Source: a virus. From it: DNA of 64,000 nt. The notes under the pieces were generated by a model. It searched no databases. It was given only the letters and a program-made list of their open reading frames with translations, and was not told where the DNA came from. Of this stretch, positions 43,974 through 53,157 are shown one piece after another. Position numbers and translations under genes: made by a program. Positions within the stretch are counted from its first letter, which is position 1; every line of letters begins with the position of its first letter. The DNA lies in IMG/VR virus record IMGVR_UViG_3300030508_000015, positions 1-64,000 of that record; one strand, written 5' to 3'.

Positions 43974-44339
43974 TTAAATTACAGTAATAAATTCATTGCT
44001 GAAGTTATCTGTGGTAGATCTCAATGTAGTTATAGCACTAGTAATTCTAGTAACCATTGTAGTTCTATATAAGTCTAGATTAGCCTCTACAGTAACATCA
44101 AATGGTACAGTTCCTGAGAATGAAATACAGACTGGGAAATCGTTAGGGAAGTCATAGTAATTACTAGGCATAGTATACATTTGAGTTCCATTAGTAAAAG
44201 AGCCACCAAAATCTATACTAGGTTGCCCAAATTTCCTGACTAACAAATAATCTGTATCACTAATGCTTTCAGGATCAATAGTGAATAGAAACTTAAAGTT
44301 ATCATTTACTATTTGTTGTTGTACTCTTAGTTTAGCCAT
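43974..44339 (-). CDS. Hypothetical structural protein, 121 aa
   Basis: Beta-rich protein (MAKLRVQQQIVNDNFKFLFT, then TDYLLVRKFGQPSIDFGGSF, and a C-terminal helix DLYRTTMVTRITSAI). No family recognised. A minigene of the MKEE type (copy f) precedes it. Confidence 0.5.
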   Translation of the reverse strand: MAKLRVQQQIVNDNFKFLFTIDPESISDTDYLLVRKFGQPSIDFGGSFTNGTQMYTMPSNYYDFPNDFPVCISFSGTVPFDVTVEANLDLYRTTMVTRITSAITTLRSTTDNFSNEFITVI

Positions 44340-44361
44340 AAATTTGTTATATAGTTAAGAA

Positions 44362-44376
44362 GCACTCTTCTTTCAT
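44362..44376 (-). repeat. ATGAAAGAAGA element, copy f
   Basis: ATGAAAGAAGAGTGC overlapping the stop of the upstream gene (TAATG). The 9-residue minigene MKEECFLTI would end 7 nt before the next ATG. It also contains the hairpin-like AAGAAG-AGTG-CTTCTT. Confidence 0.65.
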
Positions 44377-45767
44377 TATTCCCCTGCTACTGGATTAGGA
44401 GGCGGTTGTAGTCCTCTTTGTAGTTGATGTTGCTTAAATAAACCTGTATTCGCCTTAATTAAGTCAGCTGCCTCAAATGGTGAAATGGCCTGACTCGCAC
44501 CAGCTTGTCTAAGGAATGCTCTAGTAATTTCCTTCTCACTACTTAATTCTGGAGCAATTCTAAGCATTTGTTGGTAAGCATCTACTACATGATGAGTAGG
44601 AAACTTACTTATAATAGGATCAGTAGCTACAAGTTCTTGTAGTAATAATGCTCTATCCCTGTTCGCTTCAGGAGTATTAGTACTGGCACTCAATTCTGGT
44701 TTACCTTGTTTATCCTTATAACCTGAAAAGCTTTTAGTTATATTCATGAGGTCAATTGCAGACTTAATTCTACTATCAAACTCCTCCTCTACCGCAGCTT
44801 TCTTTTCAGCAATACAAGTCATAACCGGATCTTCAGGGTCAGCCTTGGCAATCTTACTTCTTTCTGCCTTGATAGATGCATCGACCTGGGCTAACAAAGA
44901 ATCAGTATCTGCTATCTTTTCTATATCTTGTTTAAACAATCCTTTAAAATAACTCTGTTCAAAATTAAGGTTATAGGCTGCATCTTCTGACTTTACGGTA
45001 GCTTCTTTAAGATATGTTACACTATTAATAAACTTATCATATAGTTCAGTTTCATTACATAGTGCAGCTAATTTAATGTTGGAATCATGAACACCTCTTT
45101 CTTCTTTTAGATTAGAGGTTTTATATAACAAATCCAAATATCCATTACTAGCATTACCATACTTACTAAATACGCTAGTTTCAAATTCATGCCAGGCAGA
45201 TCTACAATCATTACTCTCAGCGAATTTTCTAAGTATATTGCAGAAGTTTTTATTTACTTCAAATTCAGCATCTAATCTATCTGCTTCAGCATCATAGGCT
45301 TGTTTTTGTAATTTACTAATATATTTTACACTCTTATCATAAGCACCAGATTTACTTAATTCATTTTTACCTACATCTTCAGTAAGTATTAGTTTAGCAT
45401 AAGCTTCTTTATAAGGTCCTGGCTCCAAATATCTTGCAAATTTAGGAGCAGTTTCTTGGATTTGAAAAGAAGAGAATAGTTCTGATTCCAATTCTGAGGC
45501 AGTCTTTTCTTTTCCGCTATATATATCTTCAGCAACTTTGGCTGCATCAACTATGGGAAAATCATCAGCTTTTGAGTCTGGATGCTTCTTAAAGTGATCA
45601 TAGTGCAAAGCTACATTAATAGCTTCACAACTACGCTTAATAAAGTTATGATTAAGTTCCAGTGATTTAGCAACCTTAGTAGCTGCTTCTTGAGGTGGAG
45701 TACCAGTATTTATCTCAGTAACTATCTCATGGACTGCAAATTTTACCAATTCTTCAGGTGTGCGCAT
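44376..45767 (-). CDS. Helical protein of the virion region, 463 aa
   Basis: Almost entirely helical with acidic and basic stretches (FAVHEIVTEINTGTPPQEAA; SNLKEERGVHDSNIKLAALC). The C-terminal segment (FPTHHVVDAYQQMLRIAPEL) resembles a conserved block in proteins of large phages, but I cannot name the family. It is neither portal-like nor terminase-like by eye. A promoter (45787-45815) precedes it. Possible internal head protein. Confidence 0.5.
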   Translation of the reverse strand: MRTPEELVKFAVHEIVTEINTGTPPQEAATKVAKSLELNHNFIKRSCEAINVALHYDHFKKHPDSKADDFPIVDAAKVAEDIYSGKEKTASELESELFSSFQIQETAPKFARYLEPGPYKEAYAKLILTEDVGKNELSKSGAYDKSVKYISKLQKQAYDAEADRLDAEFEVNKNFCNILRKFAESNDCRSAWHEFETSVFSKYGNASNGYLDLLYKTSNLKEERGVHDSNIKLAALCNETELYDKFINSVTYLKEATVKSEDAAYNLNFEQSYFKGLFKQDIEKIADTDSLLAQVDASIKAERSKIAKADPEDPVMTCIAEKKAAVEEEFDSRIKSAIDLMNITKSFSGYKDKQGKPELSASTNTPEANRDRALLLQELVATDPIISKFPTHHVVDAYQQMLRIAPELSSEKEITRAFLRQAGASQAISPFEAADLIKANTGLFKQHQLQRGLQPPPNPVAGE

Positions 45768-45786
45768 AAAAGTGTTTGTTATATCT

Positions 45787-45815
45787 ATATTAATATGTTA
45801 TATAATTCTAGTCAA
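45787..45815 (-). promoter_or_regulatory. Promoter before the 463-aa gene
   Basis: TTGACT (45815-45810), 17-nt spacer, TAATAT (45792-45787), about 19 nt to ATG 45767. Confidence 0.55.
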
Positions 45816-45819
45816 TTCA

Positions 45820-46890
45820 TTAAGGCTTTACCTCCAACACATCTACATATGAAGGATATTTGCCTGGATTCTCTAATAACATCATTTCTCTTAAGTTTTC
45901 CATTAAAGTATTATCTTCTACGGTAAGACTTACAGTTTCATTGATACCCAACTCTTTTTCTATTCTTTGAGCATTCAACCTCATTACTGCAGCCCTTTGT
46001 TCAAGTTCAAGTCTGTGTAGATTAGCATTAACATAACCTACTACAGAATTATTAAAGATAACTGATTCTTTAAGACTAGTTATGGCAAATCTCTGATCCA
46101 TTAAGTTATCCACACCTGCTCCAGCTAAATAAGACTTAACCTCATCCCTTTCATCTTCAGTTAATACTTGATGTCCCAATATACTTCTTAAACCCAGTTC
46201 TCCTAAATCATAAATACGCTTAAATGCATGATAATCAGCATCATCTATCTCTTTATTATTGGCTAATTGTCTTAAGCAACTATATTGAACTAACTTATCT
46301 TTAGGCCAGCCAGAATAGTCAAAGAATATTAATCTTAAAGCTTCTATGAATTTAACTGGCTTATACCATTGTTTAGCTAGTTCTATATCTGTTTTATTAC
46401 CATATATACTATAATTTAACCATTTACAATTAGTCTCATTAGTCTTGGTTTTATAGAACTTTATAGCTTCTGAAATATACTCATTAGCTTCATAGTTATA
46501 GCAATGAAAGATAAGTTTTTGAACATAATCGTCATTAATCTTTTTAACCTTATTAATGTTCCAGTTAATCATCCCTGCCCGGTTATTATTGAAAGTAACT
46601 TTTCTAACCCTATTATTAAAGTATCTTTTATCCCAAACTTTTATAAGTTGTTGATAAAGTAAGGCTGGAAGCTTGTTATATAATTGTTTAATATATATAG
46701 GTAGATCATAAGAATCTACAGGAACGATACCATTAGAAATTAAACGCTTTAAATTGCCTGAGTTAACACCGGGCTGGGAACAGAACTTTTCAAATCCAAA
46801 TCGTTCAGGGTAAAAAGCTAATTGATATCTCCAGGAAGGGGATTGAAACTGAGTCCCCATCTTGCTGATTGGAACTATAGGTAAAAGCAT
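45820..46890 (-). CDS. Hypothetical protein, 356 aa
   Basis: Mixed helical protein (KLPALLYQQLIKVWDKRYFN, FIEALRLIFFDYSGWPKDKL, RAAVMRLNAQRIEKELGINE), rich in Asn/Lys/Tyr. No catalytic motif seen. It lies between a tag-bearing protein and the 463-aa protein in the head-assembly region, so a head or neck role is possible but unproven. Confidence 0.45.
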   Translation of the reverse strand: MLLPIVPISKMGTQFQSPSWRYQLAFYPERFGFEKFCSQPGVNSGNLKRLISNGIVPVDSYDLPIYIKQLYNKLPALLYQQLIKVWDKRYFNNRVRKVTFNNNRAGMINWNINKVKKINDDYVQKLIFHCYNYEANEYISEAIKFYKTKTNETNCKWLNYSIYGNKTDIELAKQWYKPVKFIEALRLIFFDYSGWPKDKLVQYSCLRQLANNKEIDDADYHAFKRIYDLGELGLRSILGHQVLTEDERDEVKSYLAGAGVDNLMDQRFAITSLKESVIFNNSVVGYVNANLHRLELEQRAAVMRLNAQRIEKELGINETVSLTVEDNTLMENLREMMLLENPGKYPSYVDVLEVKP

Positions 46891-46913
46891 GATTACTATC
46901 TGATTCCATCTAA

Positions 46914-47201
46914 TTAAATACTAAATGGTTTATTATTTAGATTTGGAACTACTCCCGGTACTTGAGATATTGGATTTTGTTGTCTGAACTGGGAGAGTAA
47001 TTGGTAGAAAGGGAGTTGTTGTGCTCCTGATTGATTTTGTGGTTGTGAAGGTTGAGCTGGTCTAGTAGCTTGAGGTCCTGGTTGATTCATTGCAGGGTTA
47101 GGTTGTGACATATTACTCATTGCACCTAAAGCCGGAATTTGACCACCTTCTCCTAACGCTGCTTTTATAAAACCATTAATATATGCATCTTCTATTGTCA
47201 T
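46914..47201 (-). CDS. Small tagged Pro/Gln-rich protein, 95 aa
   Basis: I chose ATG 47201, directly after the upstream stop (TAA-T-ATG). It begins MTIEDAYINGFIKAALGEGG, the tag in near-consensus form, followed by a low-complexity Pro/Gln/Asn tail (NQPGPQATRPAQPSQPQNQ). Disordered apart from the tag. Same layout as the protein at 60426: tag plus proline-rich linker. Confidence 0.6.
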   Translation of the reverse strand: MTIEDAYINGFIKAALGEGGQIPALGAMSNMSQPNPAMNQPGPQATRPAQPSQPQNQSGAQQLPFYQLLSQFRQQNPISQVPGVVPNLNNKPFSI

Positions 47202-47202
47202 A

Positions 47203-49446
47203 TTATATATCATTTTTAGATTGGTCATTAGAATTGATATCCATATTTGGCATCTGTTTTTTTAGGAAGATTACCAGATCTCCTAAATTATTAAATACAT
47301 TTTTAACTAATTCAATTAGTTCTGGAAGTTGATCTTTGCCGAACAATTCATCAAATTCATCAGTATTCCAATAAGTTAAAAACAACATTTTACCAAGTTT
47401 ATCTAGAGCCGATACAAAGTTAGGCACGTATTCCTGTATTTTATCTCCAGAATTAGTATATTTAGCCAATGCACCAATAGTCTGGGTATCGAATATTTCT
47501 TTTTGTCCTTGTTGAGCTAATTGAACTGCATGATTGATTGTACCGTCTAATTGTGCTTCATCAGGCTTAACCCCCAAACCTTGCTGTGTAGGATCTTTGG
47601 TATACCCATCACTACAATCATGCTGGTCTACCCAAGGAATGCCATAATAAGTAGGTTGCCCAGCTTCATTACTTTCCGGAGTTTCATCTTGTAGAGTTAA
47701 AGTATGGTCACCTAACACAGATATTTTAACCATTCCTTCTCTTTTCTTATTAGGAATTAGGTCAGCCAAAACTGCCTCTGCATCCTTTTCTCTCAATCCA
47801 ATATCAGTAACCATTGCAATTTTAGCTTCAAGTGGATTTGCATAAGTTACTTTTGCGCCAGCTACATTAAGGAAGAAGTCACTACCATTTGTGTGTAAAG
47901 TTAACGGGAAAGTATTGTTCTCTCTAAGGAAACTAGTTAGATAACATAGACCACCAGGTTTGCCAGACTTGATTTCAGACTGCTGTTTCTGACCCTCCAT
48001 TCTCTGTTTATCTTGTTGTGTCTTGGAAGCAGAATAATCTATGTCAGGACGATAATAAGAACTTAAATGTATTTTAAGCAATTTGAATCCTTTAGGAACA
48101 TAGACAGCCTTATTACGATGTTCTAGTTTATCCCCTGGTTTTTTAGTAAGTACCAATATTGTTTCGCCATTGTCTTTCTTCCTAGGTTCACCACAGTTAT
48201 AAGCTTTTTTAGCTTCATTATACCAGGTAGGTTCAATTTTAAGCCTTCTAATACCAGAACCATCTTTATAGTTCTCAATGATTCTAAAAGGTTCAGTAGC
48301 TTTAAGATTCTCATTCAATAATACATAGTCATCATAGCTAGGCAAGGCTTCAGCTAATTCCTCCAAATTCTTCATAGCCTCACTTATATCTTTAACTACT
48401 ATTTGGTCCTTAATAAATATATCCTTTACATTGCAATCATAGGCCTGTCCCGGTCTAGCTGCTTGTAAATCTATAACCAAGGCTTTATCATGACCATAAC
48501 CAGGTATTAATGATTCAACACTAGTTAATACTAACCCATATCTAATAGTACCTAACTCAGTTATATATGGATAAAAACCAGTTTGTACAGGGTTGCTAAA
48601 CTGCTCAGTAAACTTAAAGATACCAACTTCAGATATCTCTTCCTTCATTCTATTATCTACAATAGAAATTCCTTTAGTAACCAGTTCTTTCTTAGTATGT
48701 TCAGACAAATCTTTAAAGTTAGTTTCGGTATCAAAGTCTATTACCTTTAATTTCTTAGGTTTAGCTTCTTTTACAATAGCTGGAACAGTCAAAGCTTCAG
48801 CAATTGCATTATCAGAATAGAATGTCCTGACAGCATCAGTAAATTCAGCATTCTTATTCATAACGTCCCAAAATGCTTCTTTAACTGAATTATCCGAGTT
48901 TTTTATATAATCTAATAAAGAAGGGATAGGGAGAAAATCTTTTTTATCTAACAAGCTCTCAGCAACCTTATCAAATACTTCTGAATTCTTTTCTTCCAAA
49001 TCTTTAGCTTCAGCATAACTAATACGTCCAGTACGAGGAGGCCAGATCACATTACGCATACTAGGAGCAACAATATCTTTTTGCACATCCTCTTTACGTT
49101 GATTGCTTACACTTCCCATCCCAGTTACATCATCTTTTAAGAATAGTTCTGCAAAATCTTCAGTAAGTGGGTACATTTGTTGATTGTTCTTACTATATAG
49201 TATGTCCAAGTCTTTAATTTTTCCATCAACAAAGAAAGCAGGGACAAACATGATTTGTCCATTATTACTCTTAAATCCAAAAACACCCACAGCTTTGGTA
49301 TCGTTATCACTCTTTTTAATTAGCTGGAAGCCTACTAAGAATGGTACTAGGTTACTTAGTTTGCCTTGTAACTTATCATATGCAAGAGTAAAGAACGCTT
49401 TCTCAAAATCATCCTCAGAACTCGCTAATTTAGTTGAACTATTCAT
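47203..49446 (-). CDS. Large uncharacterised virion-region protein, 747 aa
   Basis: The start carries an acidic/helical mix (DDFEKAFFTLAYDKLQGKLS); then MFVPAFFVDGKIKDLDILYS and VKISVLGDHTLTLQDETPES, giving a mixed alpha/beta protein with conserved-looking blocks. No clear portal or terminase motif and no NTP-binding loop. Conserved position between the RNAP genes and the protease suggests a virion-associated protein. An ATGAAAGAAGA-type element immediately precedes ATG 49446, and a promoter lies further up. Confidence 0.45.
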   Translation of the reverse strand: MNSSTKLASSEDDFEKAFFTLAYDKLQGKLSNLVPFLVGFQLIKKSDNDTKAVGVFGFKSNNGQIMFVPAFFVDGKIKDLDILYSKNNQQMYPLTEDFAELFLKDDVTGMGSVSNQRKEDVQKDIVAPSMRNVIWPPRTGRISYAEAKDLEEKNSEVFDKVAESLLDKKDFLPIPSLLDYIKNSDNSVKEAFWDVMNKNAEFTDAVRTFYSDNAIAEALTVPAIVKEAKPKKLKVIDFDTETNFKDLSEHTKKELVTKGISIVDNRMKEEISEVGIFKFTEQFSNPVQTGFYPYITELGTIRYGLVLTSVESLIPGYGHDKALVIDLQAARPGQAYDCNVKDIFIKDQIVVKDISEAMKNLEELAEALPSYDDYVLLNENLKATEPFRIIENYKDGSGIRRLKIEPTWYNEAKKAYNCGEPRKKDNGETILVLTKKPGDKLEHRNKAVYVPKGFKLLKIHLSSYYRPDIDYSASKTQQDKQRMEGQKQQSEIKSGKPGGLCYLTSFLRENNTFPLTLHTNGSDFFLNVAGAKVTYANPLEAKIAMVTDIGLREKDAEAVLADLIPNKKREGMVKISVLGDHTLTLQDETPESNEAGQPTYYGIPWVDQHDCSDGYTKDPTQQGLGVKPDEAQLDGTINHAVQLAQQGQKEIFDTQTIGALAKYTNSGDKIQEYVPNFVSALDKLGKMLFLTYWNTDEFDELFGKDQLPELIELVKNVFNNLGDLVIFLKKQMPNMDINSNDQSKNDI

Positions 49447-49449
49447 AAA

Positions 49450-49463
49450 TTGAAAGAAGAAGG
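49450..49463 (+). repeat. ATGAAAGAAGA element, copy d (variant TTGAAAG)
   Basis: TTGAAAGAAGAAGG on the + strand, immediately upstream of ATG 49446 of the minus-strand gene, so it falls in that gene's ribosome-binding region. Confidence 0.55.
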
Positions 49464-49495
49464 CTTCTTATATATACTCATCTTCACTTATTATT

Positions 49496-49524
49496 ATCAT
49501 ATTAGGAAAGTTATAGTTAAGCAA
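49496..49524 (-). promoter_or_regulatory. Promoter before the 747-aa gene
   Basis: TTGCTT (49524-49519), 17-nt spacer, TATGAT (49501-49496), about 49 nt of leader to ATG 49446. Confidence 0.45.
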
Positions 49525-49530
49525 TGTCTA

Positions 49531-50814
49531 TTATACATTAGCTAATTCACTCCTAACTTTATTTTGCATCATTTTATTCTCATTATTCAAGTTGTCTATG
49601 TCTTTATTATGATAATGATTATAAGCACCTATAGCAGCTGTAGGGGCTCCAATAATACCACCAGCTACTAGATATGGTTTTAAAGCTTCCCATCCCGTAG
49701 CAGGCTTAGAAGGTGCTACGGGTAAGCCAGGTTTAAAACTATCATTAATATTCTGTCCTATCTGCTTAATCTTTTGAACTGAGTTGGATTTGTCAAAGTT
49801 AATATTCTCAGCACCAGCACCTTCAATACCTTCAATAAGATTAGCTGGAGTCTTAAATACATTACTGCCTAATCGTGTTAATGCTTTTGGAAGAGTATCA
49901 AAGTTACCACTATTATCATTTTGTCTTTCAGCTATAGTCTCTGCACTACCTAATATAGCTGAAGGAATCATTAAACTCTTGACTGGATTCCTAGTAATAA
50001 AATTGTTTAACAGAGTATTAGGATGATTTACATTCTTTTGTAATATGTTTAGAGGAACTGCATTATCTTTAGCATTACTTATCAGTTCTTGTAATTTATC
50101 AACTCCAATATTAGATGGTCGGTTTATATATTTTTTAAACAGAGGGTTGTCTACTATTCTATCCAATACTGATGCTTGTTTATGAGTAAGCATCTGTAAT
50201 AAAGCATTTGTTCTTTCAGCTTCTTCTTTTCTATGCTTCCTAGTAATGGCATCATAAGCCATAACCGGGCCAGCAGAAAGAGCGGTAGCCCCTAATATGC
50301 TTTTAACTGGATGATTCGCCATATCTTGCATAGTACTAGAGAATATGCCTTTACCAAATTCCTTGCCTGCCTCATTATAAAGAGGACCCATTTTCTCATT
50401 AGCCTTGTCTATTAATGCTTCAGCAAATTCATTTCTAGTAGTAGGATTAGTTATATTAGATAGTGAATCCAATACTTTCTGAGCATTAGGATTTTTATCT
50501 ACACTATTTAATACACTATCAGAAGCAGAACCAAGAGCAGGACCAGCACCAGTAGCATTAAGTATTGCACTAGTTAGATGGCCTACTTGTCTACCAGTCC
50601 AAGGAGCACCACCCATTTCTAGATGACCGTGTAAAGCATTATTAATAGTCCTTCCACCTGATTCTAGAGTTGCTGAGGCTAACCCTGCTCCCAAACCTAG
50701 ACCGGCAGCACCTTTCAAACCAGCTCTACTATAATCAAATATACGTCCTAATTGAGATAATACGTTAGCTTTCTTATCAATGAAATTAGTCAAAGCTTTA
50801 GTATTGGCATTCAT
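49531..50814 (-). CDS. Hydrophobic/glycine-rich protein, 427 aa
   Basis: I chose ATG 50814 (MNANTKALTNFIDKKANVLS), just after the RNAP stop, over a longer frame from 50886. Glycine-rich segments AGLKGAAGLGLGAGLASATL (about residues 30-50) and PYLVAGGIIGAPTAAIGAYN (near the C-terminus) suggest membrane association. The middle is helical and polar. No tag at the N-terminus. Probable virion or ejection protein by similarity of layout. Confidence 0.5.
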   Translation of the reverse strand: MNANTKALTNFIDKKANVLSQLGRIFDYSRAGLKGAAGLGLGAGLASATLESGGRTINNALHGHLEMGGAPWTGRQVGHLTSAILNATGAGPALGSASDSVLNSVDKNPNAQKVLDSLSNITNPTTRNEFAEALIDKANEKMGPLYNEAGKEFGKGIFSSTMQDMANHPVKSILGATALSAGPVMAYDAITRKHRKEEAERTNALLQMLTHKQASVLDRIVDNPLFKKYINRPSNIGVDKLQELISNAKDNAVPLNILQKNVNHPNTLLNNFITRNPVKSLMIPSAILGSAETIAERQNDNSGNFDTLPKALTRLGSNVFKTPANLIEGIEGAGAENINFDKSNSVQKIKQIGQNINDSFKPGLPVAPSKPATGWEALKPYLVAGGIIGAPTAAIGAYNHYHNKDIDNLNNENKMMQNKVRSELANV

Positions 50815-50815
50815 A

Positions 50816-53155
50816 TTACTCAAATGATAACTGCTCTTCCAGTTCTTCTGCAAATTTATGGGTCCCAAATCCTTTGGCATATGCAAGCCCTGGTATTGGA
50901 GATGGTCCCTCCAAACTACTAGAAGCTCCAGTATTGACAGCCTTTATTAATCTACGTTCCAGATTAGTACTATATAAGGTATGCATCCAGTCATGTTCAT
51001 GTGCTGGGACATCTAATAATCTTTGCATTTCTGGTTCAAATTCAGGTTTTGTCTCATTTACCGTAACATAATCGATATTATGTTTCTTCAACTCATTAAT
51101 TACAGTACTGGTGATTCTAGTTCCTATTGTATAGTGTAATTCAGGTATTTCCAAGTATAAACCTTGAGCCATATCAGTTCTGACCTTCTTACTATTAGTT
51201 CTAGGAGAATAGGCTTTCTCCAGTGTATGATAATTTACTATACTGTCTGGCAAGTTATTCCCTAAGCCTTTAGGATTGGTTATTTTAACATGAGTAATTA
51301 AACCTTTACTTATAATATCAAAATTACGTTTATTTATTCCACCTAATTGACTAGTTTCAAATGTATCTTTAATAGCTTTGGAGAAATACCTTCTACCTTC
51401 TCCAATACCTTTATGCTTTGTTATTTTAGCTGGATTAGGTATACCATCACTTAACACATCACCTTCTTCAACTAGCTGGCCTGATTTAACCAATACTTTC
51501 AAATCTGGGTGTACATAATATTCTTCAAGTTTTCCATTATCATGCTTAATAACTATATAATGACCTCCTTGTGGTGCTACTCTTACTTCTTCTATCTTAC
51601 CATCAGAGTCAGCTATTGGGGCTTCATGGACAAATGAATCCGGGATATTAAATAATTGATTGATGTATTTAAAGCCACCAAATTGATTAGAACCAGTTGC
51701 ACTACCTCCCTTGTGCTTACTATTATGTACTATTAAGCCATTCGCTAATACAAATAAAGCATCTTTACTATCTACTTCAATATCCCAACATTGTATTAAT
51801 CCTAGATACTCTGGTTTATTGTATAGTACTACCCAATAATCATTTGTAGTAACTACATCTATAGTTTCATCAATATCTTTTAGAGGCATTTCTGTTAATA
51901 CATTACTACATTCCAGGGTTTCACAAAGTATCTTATGATTCTCTGTAGCATATAGTTCAATTACTTTATCTTTATTATCTATAAATATATATTTATTAAC
52001 AGGTTGTAATCCTTGATTGAATAACCTTAGAACTTTGACTGGAGAGGTTTGACCAGCGTTATCAGAGCCAAGCACCATATCTCCGACCTTTATATCTTGA
52101 ATAGCTTTAATAGAATAATCTGCCATTCTTACTAGTGTTCCTTCAGCTAAACAGTTTAACGCCCCTTGTGCTACTGGTTCTGCTGCTGAAGTACCGGCAA
52201 CAACTCCAATAAAAGAATTAAGTTCAGACAAGCCTTTACCTCTGATACCCACACATAATTGACAAAGAGCACTAGAAGTTCCATCATGACTAGCTTCACA
52301 AGTTATAGGATTTCTAACTACAATCTCTTCTATGCCTTTGCTTTTTAGAATACCCAGCATACTAGAGGTAACTTCATTATTATAGTGATATTTGTCTATA
52401 GGATGAGCTAAGAACGAACCGATGTAATCATTATCATTTGTTTTTACAGGTATTCCATTATGAGTACCACAATCATGTTCTTCTATCACCATTGTCATGT
52501 TTGCTCTAGCTAATTGCTTGCCTAAAAACCCACCTTCTGCCACTGATAATTTTGTGGCCGCGCTGGCTTGTCTCGCACCAAAAGTATGTGCCAAATATTG
52601 GGGCAAGGTTAATCCTTCAGCAAAAGATCTATCAATAATAAAATCAGTTAGAATACCGCCTTTATTATCGTTAACGGCTACTGGGGAGAAAATAGTTTGA
52701 CGATATTGTTCGGGACTCCCTCTCGCTCCGGCTTTAACTACCTTGGCTAGAGTCTTATTATCTTTAAGGCCTTCTTCTATTATTTCCTTATTTGCAGTGT
52801 CAGAAAACTTGTTGAGCAAATTTGTTAGTTCATCATCTTCTTTCTTTTTAGGTAACTTTTTATCCTTTATGCTCTTAATCTCTTTATTGAGTTCTTTAAA
52901 TCTCTCATCTTTAAAGGAGGGTGGAAGCAAGTCACCTAGTCTGACAGTACTACCCAACCTAGTAGCTGATTCAAACCCAAGTCTAGTTAAATCTGATACT
53001 ACTTTCTTATAACTATCTTCATTATGCTCTGCTAAATTAGAGAAGAAAGCACCTATATTCTTCTTATCCAAATCTTTGCTTTCTATAAATGAATGAGAGT
53101 TAGCAGGAGAGTAATGCTTAAGCAGGATTTTGCCTACTGTTGTTACCTCAGACAT
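50816..53155 (-). CDS. RNA polymerase beta' C-terminal subunit with intein, 779 aa precursor
   Basis: N-terminal TTVGKILLKHYSPANS and LGFESATRLGSTVRLGDLL match the beta' segment after the active site. HTFGARQASAATKLSV and FLGKQLARAN, VIEEHDCGT match the beta' bridge helix. VGVVAGTSAAEPVAQ-type sequence (here IGVVAGTSAAEPVAQGALN) then SKHKGG is the trigger-loop helix, interrupted by a 144-residue intein. A long C-terminal part follows. The spliced product is about 635 residues. With the 57238-59991 and 55485-57206 genes it covers beta C-half to beta' C-half. The beta N-half is not in the window. Confidence 0.85.
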   Translation of the reverse strand: MSEVTTVGKILLKHYSPANSHSFIESKDLDKKNIGAFFSNLAEHNEDSYKKVVSDLTRLGFESATRLGSTVRLGDLLPPSFKDERFKELNKEIKSIKDKKLPKKKEDDELTNLLNKFSDTANKEIIEEGLKDNKTLAKVVKAGARGSPEQYRQTIFSPVAVNDNKGGILTDFIIDRSFAEGLTLPQYLAHTFGARQASAATKLSVAEGGFLGKQLARANMTMVIEEHDCGTHNGIPVKTNDNDYIGSFLAHPIDKYHYNNEVTSSMLGILKSKGIEEIVVRNPITCEASHDGTSSALCQLCVGIRGKGLSELNSFIGVVAGTSAAEPVAQGALNCLAEGTLVRMADYSIKAIQDIKVGDMVLGSDNAGQTSPVKVLRLFNQGLQPVNKYIFIDNKDKVIELYATENHKILCETLECSNVLTEMPLKDIDETIDVVTTNDYWVVLYNKPEYLGLIQCWDIEVDSKDALFVLANGLIVHNSKHKGGSATGSNQFGGFKYINQLFNIPDSFVHEAPIADSDGKIEEVRVAPQGGHYIVIKHDNGKLEEYYVHPDLKVLVKSGQLVEEGDVLSDGIPNPAKITKHKGIGEGRRYFSKAIKDTFETSQLGGINKRNFDIISKGLITHVKITNPKGLGNNLPDSIVNYHTLEKAYSPRTNSKKVRTDMAQGLYLEIPELHYTIGTRITSTVINELKKHNIDYVTVNETKPEFEPEMQRLLDVPAHEHDWMHTLYSTNLERRLIKAVNTGASSSLEGPSPIPGLAYAKGFGTHKFAEELEEQLSFE
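51722..52153 (-). mobile_element. Mini-intein in the RNAP trigger loop (144 aa)
   Basis: Starts CLAEGTLVRMADYSIKAIQD, contains IELYATENHKILCE (block B-like), and ends ALFVLANGLIVHN with Ser as +1. There is no LAGLIDADG endonuclease. It sits after ...VAQGALN in the trigger-loop helix, one residue before the conserved KHKGG (equivalent of TFHxGG). Confidence 0.9.
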
Positions 53156-53157
53156 AA

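Noticed and set aside
47203-49446. Portal protein assignment for the 747-aa gene
   Set aside because: Position fits loosely, but no portal-like sequence pattern could be pointed to, so it is left uncharacterised.
49447-49530. Coding ORF beginning at the TTGAAAGAAGAAGG element on the + strand
   Set aside because: Would need a TTG start, is antisense to the operon and has no further support.
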